In this document: positions 10,180-20,292 of the stretch, one piece after another
How the letters are laid out: every line of letters begins with the position of its first letter
How positions within the stretch are numbered: position 1 is the stretch's first letter
Notes under the pieces: model-generated
What the model saw: only the letters and a program-made list of their open reading frames with translations
What the model was told of the DNA's origin: nothing
Database searches by the model: none
From: Posidonia oceanica
Lineage: Eukaryota; Streptophyta; Magnoliopsida; Alismatales; Posidoniaceae
Length of the DNA: 64,000 nt
Reading direction: 5' to 3'
Assembly (NCBI GenBank): GCA_037176725.1
Contig: JAZBRS010000011.1
Span: 5,456,001 to 5,520,000 of the forward strand
Made by a program: the position numbers and the translations under genes

Positions 10180-11150
10180 AAATATTGCATATCTGTCTTA
10201 AGTTTTTTTATTTTTGCAATCCGGTCCTTATTTCATTTATTCTGCTTAGTTTTTAATTAAATACTTTGCTAAATTGCGCGATCTGTTTATGTTTTTCAAT
10301 ATTTGCAAGTAGATCCTTTTACTGTGCTGTGCTGCTTTAATTTTTTGTAGTTTAGTCCTCCTGTTCCCAGTTTTTGCACCTAGGTCCTGCATTTAATCAG
10401 TTCGTTTATTTACTCATATTTACCATACTGTATTGCATCCTGGCCCCTTGCATGTTTTTATTTTTGCATTTAAGTCCATGCACTGTAGAAACTTAGGTTC
10501 TGATTTTTATTTTTGGTTGATGCATTGCATATTAGCCCCTCTGCTTTATCATATTTACAGTTAGGTCCATTTTAAATGGACAGTAACTGTGCTGCATCCA
10601 TTTTAGCTTATTAAATTGCATTTTTAACCCCATGTTTTCCAGAAATTGCACTGTGGTCCTGTCATTTAAATTCCAGAGCATATTTTCCATACTAAATTGC
10701 ATTTTCAGCCCCTGCATGATTTGAAAATCACATCTAGGTCCCTGCATGTTTTAAAAAATCATGTGAAAAGACCATTTTGCCCCTAGGTCGCATTTTAGCC
10801 CCTATGCCTACCAAATTTCATACAGACCTTCCACTAGTACCCCTAGACTCCCCAGGACCTTGTTTTCTGGAAAATTTGCATTTTAGACCCTAGATTTTTT
10901 CAAAATTGCACTCTGACCCCTTTTGGTTTCAAAATCTCTTTTAAAACATACCTTCTTTTCAAAACACCTTCCTGAGCCTAGTTTTTTGCCAAATAGACCC
11001 TTGGCTTCCCCTGTTTTCAAAGTCTTCTCCTGTGGAACCCTGTTTTCTGGAAAATTTGCACTTTTAGCCCCTCTTCTTTTTCAAAATGCCTTCTGAACTC
11101 CTAGTTTTTCCCAAATTACTTCTCTTTGCTTTTCTTGCTTTCGCATGCAT
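10180..11150 (+). repeat. Degenerate TGCATTTTAGCCCC repeats in LTR A
   Basis: Words of the form AAATTGCATTTTNAGNCCCT alternate with TGCATGTTTNAAAATCA and GGTCCNTGCA every 40-60 bp. The same region occurs in LTR B (48350-49110) and on the minus strand of LTR G (21480-20590). It looks like an old, diverged tandem repeat. It lies upstream of the putative splice donor. Confidence 0.65.
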
Positions 11151-11423
11151 CCTGCACTCATTTAGTCTTGCATTTTAGCATCTTCTTGCACACACTAAGC
11201 ACTTCTAGCTCCCTTTCACTTGGGAGGACCTTTTTGCACATCCCTAGGACCTCCTGAACACCTAGATCTGTTCTTCTCTCCTGTTCTGGCCTTTCTGCTT
11301 CGGAGCTGCGATATCTTCCAATCCGGCCATTGGATCTTCTCAAATGAGCTGCCCAGGCAACCGCAGCGAAGCGCTCTTCAGCATGGACCAGACAGATTTC
11401 AGATCAGGCTCCCGGATCTCCAG

Positions 11424-12250
11424 GTATGTCCTCCTGAACCCCTGCATTGCATTCATTTGCATGGCATTTGCACAGTTTTCCTTGTTTTCGCTTTCTGTCT
11501 CTTCGAGCATGTAGAATAGGACTTCCCCTTTCTGCTTGTCTGTTCAAATCCTCGTTTCGCGTTTCTCTATGTGTTTCGTGTTGTGTTCTTCCTGGATTTG
11601 CCACTTTATGTGACTTTCTTCCCCTCTTTCCACGATCCGATCGCATCGCGAGCTTTGGGCAGCATGCGAGACACATCGTGGAATGGTTTAGTGGGAAACA
11701 GCCGCAAGAAGGTGATAATCCCTCCATTTGCCCCTTCTCCCCTCAGAAGGTCTTCACACCTACTCTGAGCAGTCCTAAACAGCGTTTGTTCTTATACACA
11801 CGTTGTCTTGCCTCCCCTTCGCCCCCTTCCAATCTCTCTCCGCATCCTCGCATTTGCATGGCTTTTTCGAGGTTTTTGCTTCGCTGTTTTGGCACCGTTT
11901 CGCGTGCCCGCCCTCGTTTTCGCTCCGTTTTGCGTACCCATCTGTTTTCTTGTCTCGTTTTGCGCACTGTCTTGCCTTCTCGTTCGTTTTATGTGCCGGT
12001 TTCTTTCTCTCGCTCCGTTTTGCGTACCTTTCTGTTTTCTCGTCTCGTTTTGAGTAGTTTCCTGCCTCGTTTTGCATGTTGTCTCGCTTTCTCGCTTGTT
12101 TCGCGTGCCGATTTCGCTTCTCTGCATCGTCTTGCGTGCCTTTCTCGTTTCTCGCCTCGTTTTGCGTGTTTTACGCCGTTTTCTCTTGCGTGCCGACCGC
12201 ATTGCATGGTTTTGCCGTTGTTTTGCTTTTTCACTTGCATTTGCATATAG
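11424..12250 (+). other. Putative LTR leader intron (element A)
   Basis: Donor GGATCTCCAG|GTATGTCC and acceptor TTGCATATAG|GGCTATGATG. Both sites are matched in the B LTR (49412-50340) and the G LTR (20292 to 19481, minus strand), where the donor is CCCAAG|GTAAGTCC, a different but equally good donor. A T-rich TTTTGCGTGCC minisatellite fills the second half. Intron status is inferred from sequence alone. Confidence 0.55.
11885..12190 (+). repeat. TTTTGCGTGCC-type minisatellite in LTR (element A)
   Basis: Loosely periodic CGTTTTGCGTGCC / CTCGTTTTGCG words about 30-60 bp apart. It lies just upstream of the acceptor at 12250 and could serve as an extended pyrimidine-rich tract. The unbroken frames across it (Arg/Phe/Cys-rich) are by-products of the repeat. 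Confidence 0.7.
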
Positions 12251-12453
12251 GGCTATGATGCTTACTGCCTGGAGTTCCCACGAGTTAGGTTTCGCCCAAT
12301 TCGGAACACGGACAGCGCAGCTGAGCACTTAGAGAGCACGTTTACTTCCTTGCATTGTTTCTTCCCACTTAGAGCACTCCTCGAGCATTCATTTAGGCAA
12401 TCATAGGCACATAGGCATCCAATCCTGCATCCTTCTGCGTATGCGAGCGTAAG

Positions 12454-12526
12454 CCTAGAAAGACCGATTTTCGGGCGTGTCGGGGGTGCCTAATACCTTC
12501 CCCGCACGTAACAGGAGTCCTTACCC
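12454..12526 (+). promoter_or_regulatory. Conserved U5 block (element A)
   Basis: CCTAGAAAGACCGATTTTCG, a short stretch, then GGGGGTGCCTAATACC and TTCCCCGC, ending TAACAGGAGTCCTTACCC. It is nearly invariant in five LTRs of two otherwise different types. It can fold as CGGGG...CCCCG with an inner GGTG/CACC stem. Possible RNA packaging, dimerization or translation signal (inference). Confidence 0.6.
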
Positions 12527-12825
12527 TGTCTTTTGGCCCGCAATGACCGTACCGCCCTTATCCTAGGTTAGAGTCATCGCATTTGCATGTATTTGCATTT
12601 GTTTCCCTTTGCATTGCTTGGCTTTGCATTTCTTGCTTGGTTTTGCGCGTCAATTCACGCATTACCCCGGTTTTCCTCGTCTTCCGTTAATAGACGTGGT
12701 GGCGACTCTGATTTGTCTTATCTTTCCCTTTTCTCCTCCATTTTAAGTGTTTTTCGAGTTGAGCCTCTTCCTCGGATCTCAATCGCCGCTAAATAGCGAG
12801 CCTGGTTCCGATCGGGATCGCTACA

Positions 12826-14690
12826 CCTGGCCCCTATGGCAACCATGCTTAGGTTTGCTAAGGTCCTTTTAAGTTGCATGCTATCCTTTACTTGAGTTTA
12901 ATCCTTCATTTCCATGCATGCTTTATTTTTATTTATTCTCTTGGATTAAATGCTTGCTATGCATGATTCTTTTGCTCTGGTATGTCTTTAGTAGTTTGCA
13001 TGCATATAGGTGGGGTTCTAGAGCTGAGCTCCCCCTTAGCACAGGTGGGTTTGCATTCTGCAGGCGTTGGATGCCAGAGGCTTCAACGTCCAACGTTGGA
13101 CGCTGCTGTCTCCAGCGTCTAACGGCCCTGCTCCCTTGCCTTGTTTCCTTTAGCTTGCATGATCCTCTGATCTTCCTTGTTTACATGATTCCTGCGTTTA
13201 CATGCATGTTTAGCTTCCTTTGTAATTATTCCATGGCTTCCTTAGTCCATGTGCTTGTTTTTGCAAGTTTCTTGTGTGTTTGTGCCTCCCAGGGCATTGT
13301 ACGCTGCTGGTGCAGGCGTCCAACATTGGACGCCGGCTCAGCTCGCGTCCAACATCCTAGTTGTGCTTCATGCCTGGCACAGGTTGCAATTGGTAAGTTT
13401 TGGATTTTCTGTGTGATCCCATGCTCGTATGCTCAGTCTGTGTTTATCCCCAGTAGCCCAAATGCATGTTCCTATTTTTTGTTTGTTATCTGTATGCTTC
13501 TTTCTCTTGTTTCCCTCTGGCTTGTGTTGGACGCCTGTCCCTCTGGCATCTAACGTTGGACGCCATGCCCACGGGCGTCCAACACCCTGCTTGCTTCGAT
13601 CCTTGATCCTAGCTTGCCCCTTGCTCTGATTCCTCTTCTGGTCTTCTGTCAGGTTAGTCCTGCATGTCATGCACCCATTTAGTTGCATTTCTGTATCCGT
13701 ACTGCATCCATATAGCTAGAATGCATCGTTTTCTAAAAAGCTGCATGCTGTCTGCCTCCAACAGGTGTTGGACGCCAGCAATGGCAGCGTCCAACGTTGG
13801 ACGCCGCTGATGCCAGCATCCAACGCTTGCAGTTGGCTAGACTTGATTTTTAAAACACTGATTTGATTTCGTTCGCCGTCTTCTGCGTTTTATTGTTCCT
13901 AATACCTACTGCCACCCCTATGCATGCTGCCTAACCCCTGTTTTGGTTTTGCACCTCGCTATTGCATTGTTTTCCGCACCTTGCATTGTTTTCTGTGCCT
14001 TGCATCGTTTTCCGCGCCTTGCACCATTTTTCCTCGCCTACTTTGGCTTATCTTTTGCATGTCGTTTGCATTGCCTAGTTTTCCCTGCAACTTTGTTTTA
14101 TCGCCTACATCTGCATTAGGGCTATGATGCTTACTGCCTAGGAGTTCACACGAACTAGGGTTCGCCCAGTTCGGAACACTAGCAGCGTTGCTGAGCACCT
14201 AGATAGCACGTTTATTTCCCATGCATAGCAGGTAGACATTCATTGCATTTAGGCATTAGGCTAGCATTTCCCTGCATTAGCGCGAGATTGCCTAAGAAAG
14301 ACCGATTCTCGAACATATCGGGGGTGCCTAACACCTTCCCTGTGCGTAACAGGAGTCCTTGCCCTTTCTCTTGGCTCGCATCGACCTTTCCTTTATCCTA
14401 GGCATGAGTCATAACACAGCATAGCAAAGCTTAGCATTGCATCCCTTTGCCCCCTCTTTGCATCCGGTTTTGCATGTCTTTTCATGCTTTACCCTTGGTT
14501 TTCCCTGTCTCCCAATTCAATAGACCTGGTGACGACTCCGATTTGTCTTATCATTTCTTTTTCTTCTTTTGCCAGCATTTCTGAGTCAAGTTTCTTCCCT
14601 CAGATCCTGCCACATATAGTGAGCCTATTTTGATCGGTGCACGCGAGCTTTGGTATCGTGCATGGACAATCAGAATTCAGGATTACTACA
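12826..14690 (+). mobile_element. Element E: right part of an E/C-type LTR, interrupted by element A
   Basis: It aligns with 29747-31621 of the element C LTR: CCCCTATGGCAACCATGC at its start, four clusters of GTTGGACGC/GCGTCCAAC half-sites, the acceptor-like GCATTAG|GGCTATGATG, the conserved U5 block (14291-14363) and the end TCAGGATTACTACA. No primer-binding site follows 14690, so this is a 3' LTR or a solo LTR. Its left part would lie beyond element A, outside the window. Confidence 0.88.
13064..13825 (+). repeat. Palindromic GTTGGACGC/GCGTCCAAC clusters in LTR E (four clusters)
   Basis: Clusters lie at 13064-13124, 13315-13353, 13525-13583 and 13766-13825. The full pattern is half-site, spacer, central palindrome GCGTCCAACGTTGGACGC, spacer, half-site. 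The central 18-bp palindrome is perfect or nearly so, e.g. at 13788-13805. Flanking sequences between clusters are unique. Confidence 0.85.
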
Positions 14691-15940
14691 GTAAGCAAAG
14701 CGGCAAAGCGGCAAAATGGGTGGCTCGCTCACCACTGGAACTGCAGCTCGGGTTGCCACTAGGAGCAGCAGCTAGCCCAGTCACCACTTTAAGCGGCACT
14801 AGGGATGGTCGCCGCTGAACCAGGTGACACTGCCATGCACAATGATCCCAAGCAGTGGCCTTCATCGCCGGAATCAAGGTAGATAAACGATGCTAGAAAT
14901 AAATCCAACCACACAGATTTGAAGCCGGCACATTCAAGAATAAAAGCATGCAATCAAATTGAAAAAAAATCGAGTAGGTGACAAGATATAACGACCTTAA
15001 GTTGGCCGGAGGGCTGACTAGAGTTGCAGCTGAGTCACCGATCACGCCGGCGACAGACCTGCAACTCCAGTAGCTCAAACAGGACCCGAATCAAAGCCAA
15101 TTGGAAATTAAAACATACGAACATGTAGATCTAACATCCAGGAACACAAGCATATAATAATCATGCAAAATGGGGCTCTGAGTCGGCCGGAGCAACGACT
15201 CAAAGTTCGACCGGCAGGCAAGGGCTGTTGCAGGTCAGTAGCCGCTCACACTGGTGGCTGGCCTGGCAGTTTGTTCATCGGACTTCAATGCCATAATTCG
15301 CCGACTGGGCAAAGCCTAAAGCACCAGGGAGGATCGGGGAAGCACGACAGCGTTCCCACGAACCCAACCACACCTTCGGTGTGGAAAACTGTGGTCCGAG
15401 GTGGTCCACCCACCTACTCCACTTTGCGCCGCCGAAGCTCGCCGCACTCCGGCCACAGAGGCGGCCGAAGGCTTGTAGAGCCGGTTGGGGGGCTTCGTGG
15501 TGTGGAGGAGAGTGCAAGGGGGCATTCATGGGCTGAGGAGAGAGGCTCGAGCCTCTTTCCCGCCTCCACTGGTGGCTCGCCAGCGTTGCCACGCGTCGTC
15601 GGCCATTGGGTCGACCGAGAGCACCAACAAGCAATTTAAAAATGTAGAAAGAAAGGGGAGGGGTCCAGGGAGCTTCCTGGACCCTCAGACATGCAAGGTA
15701 TAGAGGGTTTATCTCTGTGTCTTGGCCGGTGCAACAGTCAACATTGGAGAGGGCTACCGGAGTTGGAGAAGACGACTTTAGCAGAGCTTGGAGAGGGCTC
15801 TAGATCGCTTGAAATCACTCGAGACGAGCTTGGGAAGGCTCTAGATTGCTCACTCGCTTGCTCTGGAGGGAATTGGAGAGTCAAGTGCGTGGGAATGCTC
15901 CATGAGTGGTGTTTGGTGATGTTGGCGATAATGGGTTCTG
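14691..15940. other. Unclassified sequence between element E and element F
   Basis: This 1.25 kb has no retroelement motif that I recognise and no reading frame with recognisable domains. It is mixed-composition DNA rich in GGCCGG and GACTC words, with many short frames on both strands. It may be pre-insertion host DNA, part of a further decayed repeat, or the remnant of element F's own LTR. The right edge is set where similarity to the element A 3' UTR begins. Confidence 0.4.
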
Positions 15941-16403
15941 TCACTTATTCAGCGGATGCACCGAAAGTCATGACTAGCTGCCGAATGCAGATGTATGAAG
16001 ATGCTTGTGCATGATGCAATGCTGATGCATGATGCAAAAATTGCACTAACGCTTGTCGTGCTGAACTCCACTGGGGGAGACGCGAGCGATGCATGCTAAT
16101 GTGATGCGAGATGCGACTCTACTGGGGAAAACATGTGATGGCAGTGTGTATATGATGCTGACGTTGCTATCTAGCGTGTGATGCCGATACTGTTACCTAA
16201 TATGTGATGCTGATGCAATGAATTATGAGTTGACGGACTCATCATCGGATAGTTTGGGTTATCAGCCTAAGGAGTTGACGGACTCGTTACCGAATAGTTT
16301 GGGTTATCAGGCCATGGAAAGACGCCTGACATGGTGATGAATGTCATTCGGGTAGCTAGGACTACCAAACCAAAGAAGATACCGAGGGTAGTGGAATAAG
16401 ATG

Positions 16404-16433
16404 CCCCTGGTATCAAGGGGATGATACCAGGGG
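16404..16433 (-). promoter_or_regulatory. Conserved 3' UTR hairpin, element F copy 1
   Basis: CCCCTGGTATCA and TGATACCAGGGG form the same perfect 12-bp stem as in elements A and B, here with a 6-nt loop. Confidence 0.7.
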
Positions 16434-16494
16434 ACAGCCGAAGCGCCCTTGGCATTGAAAGAAGAGTTGGACAGTTATGACGGGTATCAACCAA

Positions 16495-17910
16495 GCAGTT
16501 TGGGCTGCCAGCCCAGAAGAAAAGAAAGATAGCTTGTCCTCGCTCGAGGAAGCAAGCAGGTGGGACCCCAGCAGGTCACTAGAAAGGAAAAGGCTTGTCC
16601 TCGCCCGAGGAAGTAAGCATGCTTGTCCTCGCCCAAGGAAGCAAGCAGGCAGGACCCCAGCAGGTCACGCGAAAGGAAAAGGCTTGTCCTCGCCCGAGGA
16701 AGCAAGCAGGCTTGTCCTCACCCAAGGAAGAAAGCAAGCAGGACCCCAGTAGGTCACGCGAAAGGAAAAGGCTTGTCCTTTCCTGAGGAAGCAAGCAGAC
16801 GGGACCCCACTTGGTCACGTGAAAGGAAAAGGCTTATCCTTGCCCGAGGAAGCAAGCAGGCTTGTCCTCGCCTGAGGAAGCAAGCAGGCTTGTCCTCGCC
16901 TGAGTAAGCAAGCGGGGTTGTCCTCGCCCGAAGAAGCAAGCAGGCGGGACCCCAGCAGGTCACGCAAAAGGAAAAGGCTTGTCCTCACCCGAGGAAGCAA
17001 GCAGACTTGTCCTCGCTCGAGGAAGCAAGCAGGTGGGACCCCAGCAGGTCACGCGAAAGGAAAAGGCTTGTCCTCACTCGAGGAAGCAAGCAGGCTTATC
17101 CTCGCCCAAGGAAGCAGGCAGGTGGGACCCCAACAGGTCATGTGAAAGGAAAAGGCTTGTCCTTGCCTGAGGAAGCAAGCAGGCTTGTCGTCGCCCGAGG
17201 AAGCAAGCAGGCAGGACCCCAGCTGGTCACGTGAAGCAGAAGGCTTGTCCTTGATCGAGGAGCAAGCAGCCGAGACCCCAGCAGGTCATGCAAAAGGAAA
17301 AGGCTTGTCCTCAACTGAGGAGACAAGCGCAGAGAACCCCAGCAGGTCACGCGAAGCAGAAGGCTTGTCCTCGATTGAGGAGCAAGCAGGCGGGAGCCCA
17401 GCAGATCACGTGAAGCAGAAGGCTTGTCCTCGACCAAGGAGCAAGCAGGCGAGACCCCGGCAGGTCACGCGAAGCAGAAGGCTTGTCCTCAATCGAGGAG
17501 CAAGCAGGCGGGACCCCAGCAGGTCACGCGAAAGGAAAAGGCTTGTCCTCGACCAAGGAGACAAGCGCGCGGGACCCCGACAGGTCACGCGAAGCAAAAG
17601 GCTTATCCTCTACCGAGGAGCAAGCAAGCGGGACCCCAGCAGGTCACGCGTAGCAGAAGGCTTGTCCTCGATCGAGGAGCAAGCAGGCGAGACCCTGGCA
17701 GGTCACACGATGCAGAAGGCTTGTCCTCGACCAAGGAGCAAGCAAGCGGGACCCCAGTAGGTCATGCGAAGCAGAAGGCTTGTTCTCGACCAAGGAGCAA
17801 GTAGGCGGGACCCCGACAGGTCACGCGAAGCAGAAGGCTTGTCCTCAACCGAGGAGCAAGCAAGCGGGACCCCGGCAGCTCACGCGAAGCAGAAGGCTTG
17901 TCGCTAAGTA
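16495..17910 (-). repeat. ~62-bp tandem array in the element F 3' UTR, over 20 units
   Basis: On the plus strand each unit reads GGCTTGTCCTCGCCCGAGGA, AGCAAGCAGG, CGGGACCCCAGCAGGTCACG, CGAAAGGAAAA; 28-bp half-units are sometimes duplicated alone. Two hairpins recur, TCCTCG/CGAGGA flanked by CTTG/CAAG, and GACC/GGTC. Variants TCCTCAACTGAGGA and TCCTCGATCGAGGA keep the stem. The position matches the 220-bp array of element A, but the sequence is unrelated, so arrays are replaced between copies. Confidence 0.9.
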
Positions 17911-17966
17911 CGCAGACTTACCGACCCAAAAGAAGGGGGTGATACCATAGGGCGGCAAAATAGATG

Positions 17967-17994
17967 CCCCTGGTATCAGGGATGATACCAGGGG
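17967..17994 (-). promoter_or_regulatory. Conserved 3' UTR hairpin, element F copy 2
   Basis: Same 12-bp CCCCTGGTATCA/TGATACCAGGGG stem, with a 4-nt loop. The two F copies bracket the 62-bp array. Confidence 0.7.
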
Positions 17995-18491
17995 ACAGTC
18001 GAAGCGCCCTTGGCATCGAATAAAGCGATGGATGTAGGCAAAACTGACGCATTTGCCAAACGAGTAGTTTGGGCTACTAGCCCGACGAAGATCTGGCCGG
18101 GAGCACTTGGTGGCTTTGCTCGACTTGACAGCGTTGATCTACAGAGATTCTAGCACCTTAAAGGAATGCGGGGTTCCCTTGTAGCCTTCCTTGGTGCTGA
18201 GAGAGTTGACGGTTGGTCTTGTACTTGCAAGCTGTCAGGATCTGATAGTGCCCTCCTCATGGCTCTGAGGGGTACGACGCGCGAGGTTGATGCAGCGTTC
18301 TAACTACATACTAGACAAATGGCTCAAGGCCAAGGTTGTGCGAGGATGTGCATGGAAGACAACTCAACATACAAGCAATTGGCACAACAAAACATCATTG
18401 CATTGATTCCGGTCCTGATTACATGCCCACAGTTGGGCGAAACAAGATACAACAATACTTAGATAAAGCGCACAGCTGCACAAGTGCCCTA

Positions 18492-18853
18492 GCTAGTTTG
18501 AGGCTTCTTCGACCTCCTGGTGTCAAGGAACAGAGGTCCACTAGGCGGGATCTCATTGATGGGCCAGAGCCCCTATACCTCAGTTATGTACTCGAGGGTG
18601 CATCCTGAGCCTCGTACAGCTGCAATGTGAGTTGATCGCACCCCAAAGCGCATGAGTTTGGCCAGCTCTGTTGTAGCAGCAGTTGAGTTAAGTGGGTAGA
18701 GCCGGAGGAGGTCGGGTGTTGTGCTGTCGACGAAGGCACCCTGTCGGAAACCGAATTGCCGCACCACCCGGATGGGGTGGTACTCGACACCCCCTACAAA
18801 TCTTGGCAGCACGACTAGTCGCCTATCGCAGGCACCGAAGAAGACAGTGAAGG
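18492..18853 (-). pseudogene. Element F: C-terminal part of PMD-like gene (split by solo LTR G)
   Basis: On the minus strand this continues the frame of 24653-25487 after removal of the solo LTR and one target copy: it resumes with TVFF and VVLPRFVGGVEYHPIRV, as in the intact B protein (TVFF...GFTAGVEYHPIRV). A TAG at 18573-18575 replaces the Gln codon found in B; the frame then continues through WPINEIPPSGPLF and RRSKKP to a second TAG near 18492. With the nonsense codon in the N-terminal part and the LTR insertion, the gene is dead. Confidence 0.85.
18849..18853. repeat. Target site duplication of solo LTR G, left copy
   Basis: GAAGG, identical to 24653-24657. The duplicated bases are part of the codons for Pro-Phe in the PMD gene. 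Confidence 0.9.
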
Positions 18854-19203
18854 TGTAGTAATCCCAGTGTTCAGATCATCCATGCACACTGCCAGAAGCT
18901 CGCGTGCATCGATCGGAATCAGGCTTACTATAAGCGGCTATGTCCGAGGAGGAGGGCTCAACTCGAAAACACTTAAAATAGAGGAGAAAAGATAAGAAAA
19001 GAAGAAGATAAGACAATTCAGAGTCGCCACCGTGTCTATTATCGGGAGACAAGGAAAACCAAGGAAAATGCGTGAATTAACACACAAAACCAAGCAAAGG
19101 ATGCAATGCAAAGCAATGCAAAGGAAAACAAATGCAAATGAATGCAAATGAGATGACTCATGCCTAGGATAAGGGCAATATGGTCATTACGGGCCAAAAG
19201 ACT

Positions 19204-19277
19204 GGGCAAGGACTTCTGTTACGTGCGAGGAAGGTGTTAGGCACCCCCGACACGCCCGAGAATCGGTCTTTCTAGGC
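19204..19277 (-). promoter_or_regulatory. Conserved U5 block (LTR G)
   Basis: Reverse of CCTAGAAAGACCGATTCTCG, then GGGGGTGCCTAACACC. Same block as in LTRs A, B, C and E. Confidence 0.6.
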
Positions 19278-19480
19278 TTACACTCGCATACACAGGGAAA
19301 GGCAGGTTTGAATGCCTAAATGCCAATGAATGCCTGAATGAATGCTCAAAGGTGTGCCATAAGTGGTGGAATGCGATGCAGGAAAGTAAACGTGCAATCT
19401 AAGTGCTCAGCAACGCTGTCTGTGTTCCGAACCGGTCGAAACCTGGCTCGTGAGAACTCCAGGTAGTAAGCATCACTGCC

Positions 19481-20292
19481 CTATATGCAAATGCAAGCGA
19501 AAAAGCAAAACAGCGATAAAACCAAGCAGTGCAGGCAACATGTAAGAGAAAACGACATAAAATGTGCAAAACGATGCGAGAAAAGGAAGCGGCACGTGAA
19601 ACAGTGCAAGAAAACGAGATCGGCACGCAAAACGGTGCAAAAGACAAAGCAGCACGCAAAATGGTGTAGAAAACAAAGCCAACACGTAAAACGGTGCCAA
19701 AGAGAAAGTGGGCACGCAAAACGGTGCCAAAAGCAAAGTGGGCATGCAAAACGGTGCCAAAAAGAAAGTGGGCATGCAAAACGGTGCCAAAAGCAAAACG
19801 GGCACACAAAACGGTGCCAAAACGAAAGCAGGCACGCAAAACGGTGCCAAAGCAGGCGAAATAAAACATCGATAAAGCCATGCAAATGCATATGCAAAGA
19901 GGAAGAGTAAGAGAAGCAATGGGGAGCAAACAACGCAAGTGTGAGAACGAACGCTGTTTAAGAACCGCACAATGTAGGTGTGAAGACCTACAAAGGGGAA
20001 GAGACGCAAGTGGGAGGATTACCACTATTCTGTGACCATTTCTCACCAAAGTGTCCCACGATAAGTCTCGCACGCTGCCAAAAGCTCGTGATGCGATCAG
20101 ATCGTGGAAAAGGGAGAAGAAAGTCGCAATTAGTGGTGAATCCAAGCGAAACGCAACACAAAGCACTGAGAGTACGCGAAAGAGGAGACAGAGTTGATAG
20201 ACAGGAAGAGGGAGTCCTAATCTACATGCTCGAGAAATCAGAAAGCAAAAACAATGCAAATGAATGCTGTGCAGGGGTTCAAAAGGACTTAC
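19481..20292 (-). other. Putative LTR leader intron (LTR G)
   Basis: Minus-strand donor CCCAAG|GTAAGTCC and acceptor TTGCATATAG|GGCAGTGATG, 812 nt apart. The donor differs from that of A and B (CCAG|GTATGTCC) yet fits the plant consensus at least as well, which favours a selected splice site over simple identity by descent. Confidence 0.55.
19556..19860 (-). repeat. Minisatellite in LTR G (CCGTTTTGCGTGCC type)
   Basis: On the plus strand AAAACGGTGCCAAAAGCAAA followed by GTGGGCACGC recurs about every 29-30 bp in the right half, with looser spacing to the left. It lies within the putative intron, as in LTRs A and B. Confidence 0.8.

Larger units (their letters stand above)
6824..12825 (+). mobile_element. 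3' LTR of element A (6.0 kb)
   Basis: It starts TGTTGACACCCCAT and ends GGGATCGCTACA, the same ends as the element B LTR at 45356-50966. Segments in order: a C-rich start with CCCTAAACC words; an A-rich block (about 7500-8290); a T-rich block (8290-8450); a GC-rich block (8460-10150) with many chance reading frames; degenerate TGCATTTTAGCCCC repeats (10180-11150); a putative intron (11424-12250); and a conserved U5-like end. It is followed by CCTGG, the expected 5-bp target copy; the matching copy lies left of the window. I could not place a TATA box or poly(A) site with confidence. Confidence 0.92.
15941..18491 (-). other. Element F: 3' UTR
   Basis: On the minus strand this follows the PMD stop. 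It contains GGGCTAGTAGCCC followed by AAACTACTC (near 18060-18085), GGCTGATAACCCAAAC followed by TATC (near 16250), two CCCCTGGTATCA hairpins, a 62-bp array and the TTCGGTGCATCCGC segment shared with element A. On the minus strand it also holds two sequences resembling the 3' end of tRNA-Arg (16065-16078 and 16113-16128). The LTR that should follow is not recognisable. Confidence 0.75.

Noticed and set aside
8787..10260. Pro/Ser-rich frames in the GC-rich LTR block as host or element genes
   Set aside because: Frames differ between LTRs A, B, G and H with frameshifts and no shared start; no domain recognised.
14630..16014. Possible host genes in the unclassified island
   Set aside because: Frames are short (under 160 codons), overlap on both strands, and show no recognisable domain.
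16477..17804. Overlapping Ser/Arg/Lys-rich open frames on both strands
   Set aside because: They follow the 62-bp array; the period is not a multiple of three and the frames exist only because units lack stops.
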